A stretch of DNA of 64,000 bases from Bacillus inaquosorum KCTC 13429 (GCF_000332645.1 NZ_AMXN01000006.1:1-64000), one strand, 5' to 3'; shown: positions 1 to 9,966, counted from the first letter of the stretch. Notes: generated from the sequence alone by a model not told the origin. Program-made: numbers and translations.

Positions 1-2337
1 GGAGGAGACAAGCTGAAGCGTGCGGTCAAACAGCCGTACACGCTCGTCAACAACTACGGGCCGACAGAAAATACGGTCGTTGCCACGAGCACAGAAATCA
101 ACCCGGAGGAAGGCTCGCTTTCCATCGGGCAGGCGATCGCCAATACGAGAGTGTACATTCTCGGCGATGGCAATCAGGTGCAGCCGGAAGGCATAGCCGG
201 AGAGCTTTGCGTGGCGGGACGCGGCCTGGCGCGCGGCTATCTGAATCGAGAAGACGAAACCGCGAAGCGGTTTGTCGCTGATCCGTTTGTGCCGGGAGAA
301 CGCATGTACCGCACCGGCGACTTGGTGAAATGGGTGAACGGCGGCATCGAGTACATCGGCCGGATCGACCAGCAGGTCAAGGTCCGCGGCTACCGGATCG
401 AGCTCTCAGAAATCGAAGTCCAGCTCGCCCAGCTTTCTGGGGTGCAGGATGCGGCGGTGACAGCTGTCAAAGATAAAGGCGGCCATACAGCGATCGCGGC
501 GTATGTGACACCGGAAACAGCTGACATAGAAGCATTAAAGTCTTCGCTTAAAGAAACCCTGCCGGACTACATGATCCCGGCGTTCTGGGTGACGCTGAAC
601 GAGCTTCCAGTTACCGCAAACGGCAAAGTAGACCGCAAAGCCTTGCCTGAGCCGGACATCGAAGCGGGAAGCGGAGAATACAAAGCGCCGGCAACGGATA
701 TGGAAGAGCTGCTTGTCGGTATTTGGAAGGATGTGCTCGGCATTCCGGAGATCGGTGTCAGCGACAATTTCTTCTCGCTTGGAGGAGATTCCATCAAAGG
801 AATCCAGATGGCGAGCCGCTTGAACCAGCACGGCTGGAAGCTGGAAATGAAAGACCTCTTCCAGCACCCGACGATCGAAGAGCTCACCCAATACGTGGAG
901 CGTGCCGAAGGCAAACAGGCGGACCAAGGCCCAGTGGAGGGCGAAGTCATCCTGACACCGATTCAGCGCTGGTTCTTTGAAAAGAACTTCACGAACAAGC
1001 ACCACTGGAACCAATCAGTGATGCTTCATGCGAAGAAGGGCTTTGATCCTGAACGGGTGGAGAAAACATTGCAGGCGCTGATCCAGCACCATGACGCACT
1101 CCGCATGGTCTATCGTGAGGAAAACGGGGACATCATTCAGACGTATAAACCTATCAGCGAAAGTAAAGTCAGCTTCGAAATCGTGGATCTGTACGGCTCC
1201 GATGAAGACATGCTGAAAAGCCAGATCAGGATTCTCGCGAACAGGCTGCAGAGCAGTCTCGATCTGCAAAAGGGGCCACTTCTGAAGGCGGAGCAATACC
1301 GTACGGAAGCTGGAGATCACCTGCTCATCACAGTACACCATCTCGTGGTCGACGGTGTATCATGGCGGATTTTGCTTGAAGACTTTGCTTCAGGCTACAT
1401 GCAGGCTGAGAAAGAAGAGAACGTGGTCTTCCCGCAAAAAACAAACTCCTTCAAGGACTGGGCGGAAGAACTTGCGGGATTCAGCCAATCAACGCATCTT
1501 TTACAGCAGGCTGAATACTGGGCGCAAATTGACGCCGAACAGGTTTCTCCTGTGCCGAAGGATTATGAAACAGTACAGCGGATGGTCAAACATACATCAT
1601 CTGTCCTCTGTGAATTAACGGAAGAAGATACCAAACATCTCTTAACGGATGTTCATCAGCCATATGGGACTGAAATCAATGATATTCTTCTCAGCGCGCT
1701 CGGTCTAACAATGAAAGAATGGACAGACGGTGCCAAAATCGGCATTAATCTGGAGGGACACGGACGGGAGGACATCATTCCGAATGTGAATATCTCCAGA
1801 ACGGTCGGCTGGTTTACGGCACAATATCCTGTTGTGCTCGACATGTCTGAACAAGATGCCTCAGCCGTGATCAAATCAGTCAAAGAAAACCTGCGCCACA
1901 TTCCGGATAAAGGTGTTGGCTACGGCATTCTCCGTTATGTCACAGAAACAGCGGATACAAAGGGCTTCACGCCAGAAATCAGCTTTAACTATTTGGGCCA
2001 ATTCGACAGTGAAGTAAAAACCGACTTCTTTGAGCCGTCCGCTTTCGATATGGGGCGCCAAGTAAGCGAGGAATCAGAAGCGCTGTACGCTTTAAGCTTC
2101 AGCGGCATGATCAGGAACGGCCGATTTGTGCTTTCCTGCTCCTACAATGAGAAGGAGTTTGAAAGAGCTACGGTCGAGGAGCAAATGGAACGGTTTAAAG
2201 AAAACCTCCTGATGCTGATCCGCCATTGTACGGAAAAAGAGGACAAGGAATTCACGCCGAGCGACTTCAGCGCCGAAGACCTTGAAATGGACGAGATGGG
2301 CGATATCTTTGACATGCTTGAGGAGAATTTAAAATAA
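1..2337 (+). CDS. srfAB: Surfactin synthetase subunit 2 (SrfAB), 3' part only
   Basis: The frame is open from base 1, so this is the C-terminal 778 residues of a much longer NRPS. What is visible is the end of the last adenylation domain (NNYGPTENTVV near residue 20, YRTGD near 103, GRIDQQVKVRGYRIE near 120, NGKVDRKAL near 208), then a peptidyl carrier domain with the LGGDSI signature whose Ser264 (codon at 790) takes the phosphopantetheine arm, then an epimerization domain with HHLVVDGVSW. A carrier followed by a C-terminal E domain is the arrangement of the third SrfAB module, which loads Leu and converts it to D-Leu6 of surfactin. The extreme C-terminus after the E domain is acidic and is the donor docking region for SrfAC. 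comS lies in an earlier module and is outside this window. Only the module boundary inference depends on family knowledge. Confidence 0.95.
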   Translation, partial: GGDKLKRAVKQPYTLVNNYGPTENTVVATSTEINPEEGSLSIGQAIANTRVYILGDGNQVQPEGIAGELCVAGRGLARGYLNREDETAKRFVADPFVPGERMYRTGDLVKWVNGGIEYIGRIDQQVKVRGYRIELSEIEVQLAQLSGVQDAAVTAVKDKGGHTAIAAYVTPETADIEALKSSLKETLPDYMIPAFWVTLNELPVTANGKVDRKALPEPDIEAGSGEYKAPATDMEELLVGIWKDVLGIPEIGVSDNFFSLGGDSIKGIQMASRLNQHGWKLEMKDLFQHPTIEELTQYVERAEGKQADQGPVEGEVILTPIQRWFFEKNFTNKHHWNQSVMLHAKKGFDPERVEKTLQALIQHHDALRMVYREENGDIIQTYKPISESKVSFEIVDLYGSDEDMLKSQIRILANRLQSSLDLQKGPLLKAEQYRTEAGDHLLITVHHLVVDGVSWRILLEDFASGYMQAEKEENVVFPQKTNSFKDWAEELAGFSQSTHLLQQAEYWAQIDAEQVSPVPKDYETVQRMVKHTSSVLCELTEEDTKHLLTDVHQPYGTEINDILLSALGLTMKEWTDGAKIGINLEGHGREDIIPNVNISRTVGWFTAQYPVVLDMSEQDASAVIKSVKENLRHIPDKGVGYGILRYVTETADTKGFTPEISFNYLGQFDSEVKTDFFEPSAFDMGRQVSEESEALYALSFSGMIRNGRFVLSCSYNEKEFERATVEEQMERFKENLLMLIRHCTEKEDKEFTPSDFSAEDLEMDEMGDIFDMLEENLK

Positions 2338-2373
2338 AACGCAAGGGAATTACAGAAGGCGGGAGCGAAGCAT

Positions 2374-5300
2374 ATGAGTCAATTTAGCAAGGATCAGGTT
2401 CAAGATATGTATTACCTATCGCCGATGCAGGAAGGGATGCTGTTTCATACCATCCTGAATCCCGGCCAGAGCTTTTACCTTGAACAAATCACGATGAAAG
2501 TAAAAGGCAGCTTGAATATCAAATGCCTTGAAGAAAGCATGAATGTGATCATGGACCGGTACGATGTATTTCGTACCGTGTTCATTCACGAAAAAGTAAA
2601 AAGACCTGTCCAAGTCGTATTGAAAAAAAGGCAGTTTCATATAGAAGAAATCGATCTGACACACTTAACGGGCAGCGAGCAAACAGCCAAAATCAATGAA
2701 TACAAAGAACAAGATAAGATCAAGGGATTTGATTTGACGCGGGATATCCCAATGCGGGCAGTCATTTTCAAAAAAGCTGATGAAAGCTTTGAATGGGTGT
2801 GGAGCTACCACCACATTATCTTGGACGGTTGGTGCTTCGGCATCGTCGTGCAAGATCTGTTTAAAGTATACAATGCCCTGCGCGAACAAAAGCCGTACAG
2901 TCTGCCCCCTGTCAAACCGTATAAAGACTACATCAAGTGGCTTGAAAAGCAGGATAAACAAGCATCACTGCGTTACTGGCGCGAGTACTTAGAGGATTTT
3001 GAAGGACAGACAACGTTTGCGGAGCAAAGAAAGAAACAAAAGGGCGAATACGAGCCAAAAGAGCTGCTCTTCTCACTGCCGGAAGCGGAAACAAAGGCCT
3101 TTACCGAGCTTGCAAAATCGCAGCATACTACTTTGAGTACGGCGCTCCAGGCAGTCTGGAGCGTATTGATCAGCCGCTATCAGCAGTCTGGCGATTTGAC
3201 CTTCGGCACAGTCGTTTCCGGGCGTCCCGCGGAAATCAAAGGCGTTGAACATATGGTCGGACTGTTTATCAACGTTGTCCCAAGACGGGTGAAACTGTCT
3301 GAGGATATCACATTTAACGGTTTGCTCAAGCAGCTGCAGGAGCAATCGCTTCAGTCTGAGCCGCATCAATATGTGCCGCTCTATGACATCCAAAGCCAAG
3401 CCGATCAGCCGAAACTGATTGACCACATCATTGTCTTTGAGAATTATCCGCTTCAGGATGCAAAAAATGAAGAAAACAGTGAAAACGGCTTTGATATGGA
3501 GGATGTACATGTTTTTGAGAAGTCGAATTATGATCTCAATCTAATGGCTTCCCCAGGGGATGAGATGCTGATTAAGCTTGCCTATAATGAGAATGTGTTT
3601 GATGAGGCGTTTATCCTGCGCTTGAAATCTCAGCTTCTCACAGCGATTCAGCAGCTCATCCATAAGCCGGATCAGCCTGTCAGCACGATCAACCTCGTTG
3701 ACGACAAGGAGAGAGAGTTTTTGCTTACCGGCTTAAACCCGCCGGCTCAAACTCATGAGGCAAAGCCTCTGACGGAATGGTTCAAGGAAGCGGTGAACGT
3801 TAATCCTGATGCACCGGCGCTCAAGTATTCCGGACAGACTCTTTCCTATCGCGAATTAGATGAGGAAGCGAACCGCCTTGCACGCCGTTTGCAAAAGCAG
3901 GGCGCGGGCAAAGGCGCCGTTGTAGCTTTGTACACGAAGCGTTCGCTTGAGCTGGTGATCGGCATTCTCGGTGTATTAAAAGCGGGAGCGGCTTATCTGC
4001 CGATTGATCCGAAGCTGCCGGAGGAACGAATCTCGTATATGCTGACTGACAGCGCCGCAGCCTGTCTGCTGACACATCAGGAGATGAAAGAAAAAGCGGC
4101 TCAGCTGCCGTATACAGGAACAACGCTCTTCATCGATGATCAAACACGGTTTGCAGAACAGGCAAGCGATCCTGCAGTCGCGATTGAACCCGACGATCCG
4201 GCATATATCATGTACACGTCCGGTACAACCGGAAAGCCGAAAGGCAATATCACCACTCATGCCAATATTCAAGGATTGGTCAAGCATGTAGACTACATGG
4301 CCTTTTCCGAAAAAGATACGTTCTTATCTGTTTCGAATTACGCCTTTGACGCATTTACCTTTGATTTCTACGCTTCAATGCTGAATGCGGCACGGCTCAT
4401 TATCGCAGATGAACATACGCTGCTTGATACAGAACGTCTAACCGATCTGATTCATCAAGAGAATGTCAATGTCATGTTTGCGACAACTGCACTATTTAAT
4501 CTTCTCACAGATGCGGGAGAGGATTGGATGAAGGGGCTTCGCTGCGTGTTATTCGGCGGAGAGCGCGCGTCTGTGCCTCACGTCAGAAAAGCGCTGCGGG
4601 TCATGGGTCCGGGCAAGCTGATTAACTGCTACGGTCCTACTGAGGGAACGGTGTTTGCGACAGCTCACATCGTGCATGATATACCAGATGCCATCTCCTC
4701 ATTGCCGATTGGAAAGCCGATTAGCAATGCCAGTGTTTATATTCTTAATGAGCAAAACCAGCTCCAGCCATTCGGAGCGGTCGGTGAACTGTGCATCAGC
4801 GGAATGGGTGTGTCAAAAGGGTATGTAAACCGTCATGACCTGACGAAGCAAAAGTTTATTACGAACCCGTTCAAGCCGGGAGAAATGCTTTACCGTACAG
4901 GGGATTTAGCACGCTGGCTGCCGGATGGAACAATTGAATACGCCGGCCGTATTGACGACCAGGTCAAAATACGCGGACACCGGATTGAGCTTGAAGAAAT
5001 CGAAAAGCAGCTGCAGGAATATCCGGGTGTGAAAGATGCGGTTGTTGTTGCAGACCGCCATGAGTCTGGCGATGCATCAATCAACGCCTACCTCGTGAAC
5101 AGGATGCAGCTTTCAGCTGCAGACATAAAGACACACCTGAAAAAACAGCTTCCTGCTTACATGGTGCCGCAAACCTTTACTTTCATGGACGAGCTTCCTT
5201 TAACGACAAACGGGAAGGTCAATAAACGGCTGCTGCCAAAACCGGATCAGGATCAGCTGGCGGAAGAATGGATCGGGCCCCGCGACGAGACGGAAGAAAC

Positions 5301-6201
5301 GATCGCACAAATCTGGTCCGAGATTCTCGGCAGACAGCAAGTCGGCATTCATGACGATTTCTTTGCGCTTGGCGGGCACTCCTTAAAGGCAATGACCGCG
5401 GCTTCCCGCATCAAGAAAGAGCTCGGGATTGATCTCCCGGTAAAACTTTTGTTTGAAGCGCCGACGATCGCCGGCATTTCAGCGTATCTGAAAAACGGGG
5501 GCTCAGATGGATTGCAGGATGTAACGATAATGAATCCCGATCAGGATCAGATCATTTTCGCATTCCCGCCGGTCTTGGGCTATGGCCTCATGTACCAAAA
5601 CCTGGCCAGCCGCCTGCCGACATACAAGCTGTGCGCCTTTGATTTCATTGAGGAGGAAAACCGGCTTGACCGCTATGCGGATTTGATTCAGAAGCTTCAG
5701 CCGGAAGGGTCTTTGACACTGTTCGGGTATTCAGCGGGGTGCAGCCTGGCGTTTGAAGCTGCCAAAAAGCTTGAGGAACAAGGACGCATTGTTCAGCGGA
5801 TCATCATGGTGGATTCCTATAAAAAACAAGGTGTCAGTGATCTGGACGGACGCACGGTTGAGAGTGATGTTGAAGCGTTGATGAATGTCAACCGGGACAA
5901 TGAAGCGCTCAACAGCGAAGCCGTCAAACAAGGCCTCAAGCAAAAAACACACGCTTTCTACTCATACTACGTCAACCTGATCAGCACAGGCCAAGTGAAA
6001 GCGGATATTGATCTGCTGACTTCTGGCGTTGATTTTGACATGCCGGAATGGCTTGCATCGTGGGAAGAGGCAACAACAGGTGCTTACCGTGTGAAAAGAG
6101 GCTTCGGAACACACGCTGAAATGCTGCAGGGCGAAACGCTAGATAGGAATGCCGGGATTTTGCTCGAATTTCTTAATACACAAACCGTAACGGTTTCTTA
6201 A
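2374..6201 (+). CDS. srfAC: Surfactin synthetase subunit 3 (SrfAC), termination module
   Basis: This 1275-residue NRPS module adds Leu7 and releases surfactin as a cyclic lipopeptide. Domain order is condensation (residues about 1-430, active site HHIILDG with His147), adenylation (about 460-960; YTSGTTGKPKG, NCYGPTEGT, YRTGD, GRIDDQVKIRGHRIE), carrier (LGGHSL, Ser1003) and thioesterase (about 1040-1275). The thioesterase triad is complete: Ser1120 in GYSAG, Asp1147 in MVDSY and His1247 in GTHAEM. These positions coincide with those known from the B. subtilis SrfA-C structure, so the protein is full length and should be active. The gene starts 36 bases after srfAB and the start ATG follows a GGGAGCG ribosome site. 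It belongs to the srfA operon driven by the ComA-dependent promoter far upstream. Confidence 0.98.
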   Translation: MSQFSKDQVQDMYYLSPMQEGMLFHTILNPGQSFYLEQITMKVKGSLNIKCLEESMNVIMDRYDVFRTVFIHEKVKRPVQVVLKKRQFHIEEIDLTHLTGSEQTAKINEYKEQDKIKGFDLTRDIPMRAVIFKKADESFEWVWSYHHIILDGWCFGIVVQDLFKVYNALREQKPYSLPPVKPYKDYIKWLEKQDKQASLRYWREYLEDFEGQTTFAEQRKKQKGEYEPKELLFSLPEAETKAFTELAKSQHTTLSTALQAVWSVLISRYQQSGDLTFGTVVSGRPAEIKGVEHMVGLFINVVPRRVKLSEDITFNGLLKQLQEQSLQSEPHQYVPLYDIQSQADQPKLIDHIIVFENYPLQDAKNEENSENGFDMEDVHVFEKSNYDLNLMASPGDEMLIKLAYNENVFDEAFILRLKSQLLTAIQQLIHKPDQPVSTINLVDDKEREFLLTGLNPPAQTHEAKPLTEWFKEAVNVNPDAPALKYSGQTLSYRELDEEANRLARRLQKQGAGKGAVVALYTKRSLELVIGILGVLKAGAAYLPIDPKLPEERISYMLTDSAAACLLTHQEMKEKAAQLPYTGTTLFIDDQTRFAEQASDPAVAIEPDDPAYIMYTSGTTGKPKGNITTHANIQGLVKHVDYMAFSEKDTFLSVSNYAFDAFTFDFYASMLNAARLIIADEHTLLDTERLTDLIHQENVNVMFATTALFNLLTDAGEDWMKGLRCVLFGGERASVPHVRKALRVMGPGKLINCYGPTEGTVFATAHIVHDIPDAISSLPIGKPISNASVYILNEQNQLQPFGAVGELCISGMGVSKGYVNRHDLTKQKFITNPFKPGEMLYRTGDLARWLPDGTIEYAGRIDDQVKIRGHRIELEEIEKQLQEYPGVKDAVVVADRHESGDASINAYLVNRMQLSAADIKTHLKKQLPAYMVPQTFTFMDELPLTTNGKVNKRLLPKPDQDQLAEEWIGPRDETEETIAQIWSEILGRQQVGIHDDFFALGGHSLKAMTAASRIKKELGIDLPVKLLFEAPTIAGISAYLKNGGSDGLQDVTIMNPDQDQIIFAFPPVLGYGLMYQNLASRLPTYKLCAFDFIEEENRLDRYADLIQKLQPEGSLTLFGYSAGCSLAFEAAKKLEEQGRIVQRIIMVDSYKKQGVSDLDGRTVESDVEALMNVNRDNEALNSEAVKQGLKQKTHAFYSYYVNLISTGQVKADIDLLTSGVDFDMPEWLASWEEATTGAYRVKRGFGTHAEMLQGETLDRNAGILLEFLNTQTVTVS

Positions 6202-6228
6202 ATGAAGTGATGAAAGGAGGAGACGGCC

Positions 6229-6957
6229 ATGAGCCAACTCTTCAAATCATTTGATGCGTCGGAAAAAACGCAGCTCATCTGTTTTCCGTTTGCGGGCGGA
6301 TACTCAGCGTCGTTTCGCCCTCTCCATGCTTTTTTGCAGGGGGAGTGTGAGATGCTCGCTGCCGAGCCGCCGGGACACGGCACGAATCAAACGTCAGCCA
6401 TTGAGGATCTCGAAGAGCTGACAGATTTGTACAAGCAAGAATTGAACCTTCGTCCTGATCGGCCGTTTGTGCTGTTCGGACACAGTATGGGCGGAATGAT
6501 CACCTTCAGGTTGGCGCAAAAGCTGGAGCGTGAAGGCATCATTCCGCAGGCAGTTATCATTTCTGCGATACAGCCGCCGCATATTCAGCGGAAGAAAGTG
6601 TCTCATCTGCCTGATGATCAGTTTCTCGATCATATTATTCAATTAGGCGGAATGCCCGCGGAGCTCGTTGAAAATAAGGAGGTCATGTCCTTTTTCCTGC
6701 CTTCCTTCAGATCAGATTACCGGGCTCTTGAACAATTTGAGCTTCACGATGTGACCCCGATCCAATCGCCTGTTCATGTCTTTAACGGGCTTGATGATGA
6801 AAAATGCATTCGGGATGCGGAAGGCTGGAAGAAGTGGGCGAAAGACATCACATTCCATGAATTTGCCGGCGGACACATGTTTTTGCTGTCACATACGGAA
6901 GAAGTGGCAGAACGGATTTTTGCGATATTGAATCAGCATCCAATCATTCAATCGTGA
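6229..6957 (+). CDS. srfAD: Type II thioesterase SrfAD (surfactin repair enzyme)
   Basis: A 242-residue alpha/beta hydrolase of the external thioesterase family that works beside NRPSs. It removes wrong acyl groups from carrier-domain phosphopantetheine arms and restores stalled SrfA modules. The nucleophile is Ser86 in GHSMGG, the acid Asp190 in GLDDE and the base His216 in GGHMFL, matching the residues described for SrfAD. It is the last gene of the srfA operon: only 27 bases separate it from srfAC, with a strong AAAGGAGG ribosome site, and a terminator follows directly. Confidence 0.97.
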   Translation: MSQLFKSFDASEKTQLICFPFAGGYSASFRPLHAFLQGECEMLAAEPPGHGTNQTSAIEDLEELTDLYKQELNLRPDRPFVLFGHSMGGMITFRLAQKLEREGIIPQAVIISAIQPPHIQRKKVSHLPDDQFLDHIIQLGGMPAELVENKEVMSFFLPSFRSDYRALEQFELHDVTPIQSPVHVFNGLDDEKCIRDAEGWKKWAKDITFHEFAGGHMFLLSHTEEVAERIFAILNQHPIIQS

Positions 6958-6960
6958 TCA

Positions 6961-6992
6961 AAAGCGGACAGCGCCTGCTGTTCCGCTTTTTT
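6961..6992 (+). terminator. srfA operon terminator
   Basis: An inverted repeat (AAAGCGGACAG pairing with CTGTTCCGCTTT, one bulged T) followed by a T run starts three bases after the srfAD stop codon. It should end the srfA transcript. Confidence 0.85.
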
Positions 6993-6993
6993 G

Positions 6994-7021
6994 TTGAGTG
7001 GCAATTTTTACATGATATAAT
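6994..7021 (+). promoter_or_regulatory. Candidate sigma-A promoter of ycxA
   Basis: TTGAGT and a perfect TATAAT (7016-7021) are 16 bases apart, and the -10 is preceded by TGA, giving an extended -10. It lies 33 bases before the ycxA start, directly after the srfA terminator, so ycxA is probably transcribed on its own. Confidence 0.6.
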
Positions 7022-7054
7022 AGTCGCAATACTCAAACAAAGGTAGGTCGAAAC

Positions 7055-8281
7055 ATGCGCGCGTCTCCTATGATGAAATGGTTTGTATTGCTGTTTACGT
7101 TTGTTTTCGCCATCGGATTGAACTCATTCAGAAATTCCTTTCAATTTTTTATGCTGCCAATGGCGGATACCTTCCATGCCGACAGGTCGCTGATCTCGGT
7201 TTCTGTCAGCATTTTTATGATTACAACGGGCATCGTTCAGTTTTTTGTCGGTTTTTTTATTGACCGGTTCAGCGTCAGAAAGATTATGGCGCTTGGAGCT
7301 GTTTGTATCAGCGCAAGCTATTTGGTGCTTCCGTATTCACCGAATGTTCATGTGTTTTCTGCCATTTACGGCGTGCTCGGCGGAATCGGCTATTCCTGTG
7401 CGGTCGGCGTGACGACCCAGTATTTCATTAGCCGCTGGTTCGACACGCACAAAGGCCTGGCGCTCGCTATTTTGACCAATGCCAACTCAGCGGGCCTGCT
7501 GCTGCTCTCGCCCATTTGGGCAGCGGCTCCGTATCATGCCGGCTGGCAAAACACCTATACGATATTGGGCATCGTCATGGCGGCTGTTCTGCTGCCGCTC
7601 CTCGCCTTCGGGATGAAGCACCCGCCGCAAGCGCAAGCGCAGTCTGTAAAAAAGTCTTATGACTGGCGGGGTTTTTGGAACGTGATAAAGCAGTCCCGCC
7701 TCATTCATATCCTGTACTTTGGCGTGTTTACATGCGGATTTACAATGGGGATCATTGATGCTCATCTCGTTCCGATGCTGAAGGATGCGCATGTCTCTCA
7801 TGTCAACGGAATGATGGCCGCGTTCGGGGCGTTTATCATCATTGGTGGATTATTGGCGGGCTGGCTGTCAGATCTCCTCGGCAGCAGAAGCGTGATGCTA
7901 TCCATCTTATTTTTCATTCGGCTGCTCAGCCTGATTTGCCTGCTCATTCCCATTCTCGGAATCCATCACAGCGAACTTTGGTACTTCGGTTTTATCCTGT
8001 TATTCGGGCTCAGCTACACAGGCGTGATCCCGCTGACCGCGGCGTCTATTTCAGAAAGCTATCAAACAGGATTAATCGGCTCGCTGTTAGGCATCAATTT
8101 CTTTATCCATCAGATCGCCGGTGCTCTCAGTGTGTATGCGGGCGGTTTGTTTTATGACATGACTCATAATTATCTGCTGATTGTTGTGGTTTGTGTGGTG
8201 CTTGTCGGTTTATCAGCTTTATTGGAGCTGGTGCCATTCAAAAACATTCATTTTCAACACAAAGAGAGAATTGACATTTAA
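7055..8281 (+). CDS. ycxA: Major facilitator superfamily transporter YcxA
   Basis: A 408-residue, very hydrophobic protein with about 12 predicted membrane helices and a cytoplasmic loop rich in charged residues near 190-205 (MKHPPQAQAQSVKK), which splits the two six-helix halves. The motif GFFIDRFSVRKIM after helix 2 is the usual MFS loop signature. The closest architecture is the oxalate/formate-type or monocarboxylate-type MFS group. Substrate is unknown. An export role for surfactin has been suggested for this gene because of its position next to srfA, but nothing in the sequence proves it. The ATG follows an AAAGGTAGG ribosome site. Confidence 0.85.
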   Translation: MRASPMMKWFVLLFTFVFAIGLNSFRNSFQFFMLPMADTFHADRSLISVSVSIFMITTGIVQFFVGFFIDRFSVRKIMALGAVCISASYLVLPYSPNVHVFSAIYGVLGGIGYSCAVGVTTQYFISRWFDTHKGLALAILTNANSAGLLLLSPIWAAAPYHAGWQNTYTILGIVMAAVLLPLLAFGMKHPPQAQAQSVKKSYDWRGFWNVIKQSRLIHILYFGVFTCGFTMGIIDAHLVPMLKDAHVSHVNGMMAAFGAFIIIGGLLAGWLSDLLGSRSVMLSILFFIRLLSLICLLIPILGIHHSELWYFGFILLFGLSYTGVIPLTAASISESYQTGLIGSLLGINFFIHQIAGALSVYAGGLFYDMTHNYLLIVVVCVVLVGLSALLELVPFKNIHFQHKERIDI

Positions 8282-8286
8282 TAAAA

Positions 8287-8309
8287 AAAAGAGGGGACAC
8301 CCCTCTTTT
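8287..8309. terminator. Bidirectional terminator between ycxA and ycxB
   Basis: AAAGAGGGG, a three-base loop and CCCCTCTTT, flanked by A runs on one side and T runs on the other, lie between the two converging stop codons. The hairpin can stop transcription from both sides. Confidence 0.85.
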
Positions 8310-8848
8310 TAAGATTGCAACTTTACTTTTTTGGCGGGCACATGTTCTTTCACAAGCTGTCTGAACGAGTGCCGCTCATTTTCGAATTTGAAAAAACGTT
8401 GAGGTATCAAAATCAGCTGGTGACTGGAGGTTTTTATGGAGAATAAGTGTCTATATTCTGCCGCTCCCTTTATTTCATTCCATTCAAACAAGGTATCATA
8501 GTTTTTGGATTGAATTTGAATGCCTTGCCGATTAATGGTATATGTCCTTTTGCGTTTTAACCGCGCACTGTTCTTATAGCCGGTACGCAGCCGCAGATAT
8601 AAAAAGGCAGTGAAGATCAGTGTGAAGATCAGAGATACAACTGCTATGAAAATACCATTATAAATCAATTCTAATGTTTCGTTGTTATAAACGGTAAACG
8701 GAAATCCATATACGGAATACACCAATGCAGATAGGAGAAAAATATAAATATAACAAATCACTGCCGCTTTTCTTTGTCGGTATATAAAGTAATATCTCAT
8801 ATCTCGTAATGAAATGGCTCCCTCTAGGAAGACGCTATGTTGAATCAT
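8309..8848 (-). CDS. ycxB: YcxB-like membrane protein of unknown function
   Basis: About 179 residues from the preferred ATG. A TTG at 8866 would give 185, but the GAGGTG ribosome site lies between the two and fits only the ATG at 8848. Two hydrophobic helices (residues about 30-52 and 62-86) are followed by a basic stretch (RLKRKRTYTINRQGI) and a C-terminal domain of about 80 residues with the pattern FEWNEIKGAAEY, typical of the YcxB-like C-terminal domain that resembles PH-like folds. No catalytic motif is visible. It is transcribed opposite to ycxA and downstream of ycxC. Confidence 0.75.
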   Translation of the reverse strand: MIQHSVFLEGAISLRDMRYYFIYRQRKAAVICYIYIFLLSALVYSVYGFPFTVYNNETLELIYNGIFIAVVSLIFTLIFTAFLYLRLRTGYKNSARLKRKRTYTINRQGIQIQSKNYDTLFEWNEIKGAAEYRHLFSIKTSSHQLILIPQRFFKFENERHSFRQLVKEHVPAKKVKLQS

Positions 8849-8897
8849 TCTTACAATGCACCTCAAATATATTTTCCTTAAACCCTAACATAAATTT

Positions 8898-9842
8898 TCA
8901 TTTGTTCATAGAAATGGTTCCTTTTTGATGTTTCTTCTTTTTCTGCAGATTGATATTGCTCCCCAGCACGCCAATAATAATACAAACGGCTCCGGCAAGG
9001 TGATACCAGGCCAGGCTTTCGTCTAGAATCACGACTCCTGCAATCATCGTCACGATGGTGGAGACATGATTAAAAGCGCTCATTTTAAACGCCTCAATCC
9101 GAGACAGCGTATAGTTGGACAGAAACGAAGTGACGAGTGAAGACAGCACGCCCAAATACACAATGGCGAGAACAAAGCCGGGTTCCCGGAATGGCTGAAA
9201 ATAAGTGCCGGCAGTTCCAGCCGCTCCGTGGCGCACAAGGGCGATGGCGTTGAAGGCGACAAAGCCGATCGCTGACATGATGTAGGTGAGCTCGGTCAGC
9301 TTGAACCGCTGCGTCATTTTTCTGGCAGCGGTATTGTACATCGCGGAGGACAAGGCGGACAGCAGGATCAGCAAAGATCCTTTTAAGCTGGCAGATTCCA
9401 CGTCAACGCCCTTCATCACAAAAATAAACATGACGCCGGCAACGGATAAAACCGTGAAACCCTTCTGCATCCACGTCGAGCGTTCCTTTAAAACATAAGA
9501 GGCGAAGACCATCGTAAAAATCGGAATCGCTGCCTGAATAATTCCCGCTTCTGAAGAGGACGAGTACACAAGGCCGAATGCCTGAAAGCTGAAAAACAAC
9601 GCCGGATACAGCAGGGCGAGCGGCAAAATGGCAATGACGTCCTTTACACGGATTGATAGCTTTACCCAGCCGAATAAGACGGGTACAGTGGCCGCAGCAA
9701 ACGCAATGGTGAACCGATGCGCCAGAATATCAAACGGTTCGGCTGTTTGCAGTGCGATTTTTACGAATAGAAAGGATAAACCGATAATGAACGAATATAA
9801 GATAGCCGCCATATAAGCGGAGGCTTGCTGTTTTTTAAACAT
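8898..9842 (-). CDS. ycxC: EamA-family (DMT) transporter YcxC
   Basis: A 314-residue integral membrane protein with about 10 helices arranged as two EamA repeats, the hallmark of drug/metabolite transporters. It ends in a short Lys-rich tail (QKKKKHQKG). DMT proteins of this kind usually export amino acids or small metabolites; the substrate here is unknown. It is divergent from the MocR regulator gene ycxD, with 124 bases between starts, which suggests that YcxD controls ycxC. Confidence 0.85.
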   Translation of the reverse strand: MFKKQQASAYMAAILYSFIIGLSFLFVKIALQTAEPFDILAHRFTIAFAAATVPVLFGWVKLSIRVKDVIAILPLALLYPALFFSFQAFGLVYSSSSEAGIIQAAIPIFTMVFASYVLKERSTWMQKGFTVLSVAGVMFIFVMKGVDVESASLKGSLLILLSALSSAMYNTAARKMTQRFKLTELTYIMSAIGFVAFNAIALVRHGAAGTAGTYFQPFREPGFVLAIVYLGVLSSLVTSFLSNYTLSRIEAFKMSAFNHVSTIVTMIAGVVILDESLAWYHLAGAVCIIIGVLGSNINLQKKKKHQKGTISMNK

Positions 9843-9892
9843 AATGGGAGGTGCTCCTTTACCTGAATTGCAGCGCTGGTCGCTTTATTTTA

Positions 9893-9921
9893 TTGTATGG
9901 CTGTGACCAGAGCGGTACAAT
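9893..9921 (+). promoter_or_regulatory. Candidate sigma-A promoter of ycxD
   Basis: TTGTAT and TACAAT are separated by 17 bases, 46 bases before the ycxD start. Confidence 0.55.
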
Positions 9922-9937
9922 GAGAAAAACAATGAAC

Positions 9938-9949
9938 TGTACCGGTACA
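9938..9949. promoter_or_regulatory. Palindromic operator candidate for YcxD
   Basis: TGTACCGGTACA is a perfect 12-base palindrome just downstream of the ycxD -10. A related half copy, GCGGTACAA, overlaps that -10 at 9912-9920. MocR-type regulators bind repeated short sites in their divergent intergenic regions, so autoregulation is a reasonable inference. Confidence 0.5.
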
Positions 9950-9966
9950 AAACAGGGGGAGAAAGC

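Noticed and set aside
535..1014. Minus-strand frame of 159 codons within srfAB
   Set aside because: No ribosome site or family pattern; it is a shadow of the high-GC NRPS coding frame, like most antisense frames in 1-6 kb.
151..2337. ATG at 151 as start of the first gene
   Set aside because: The frame is open back to base 1 and encodes the adenylation-domain core NNYGPTENTVV upstream of that ATG, so the ATG is internal to srfAB.
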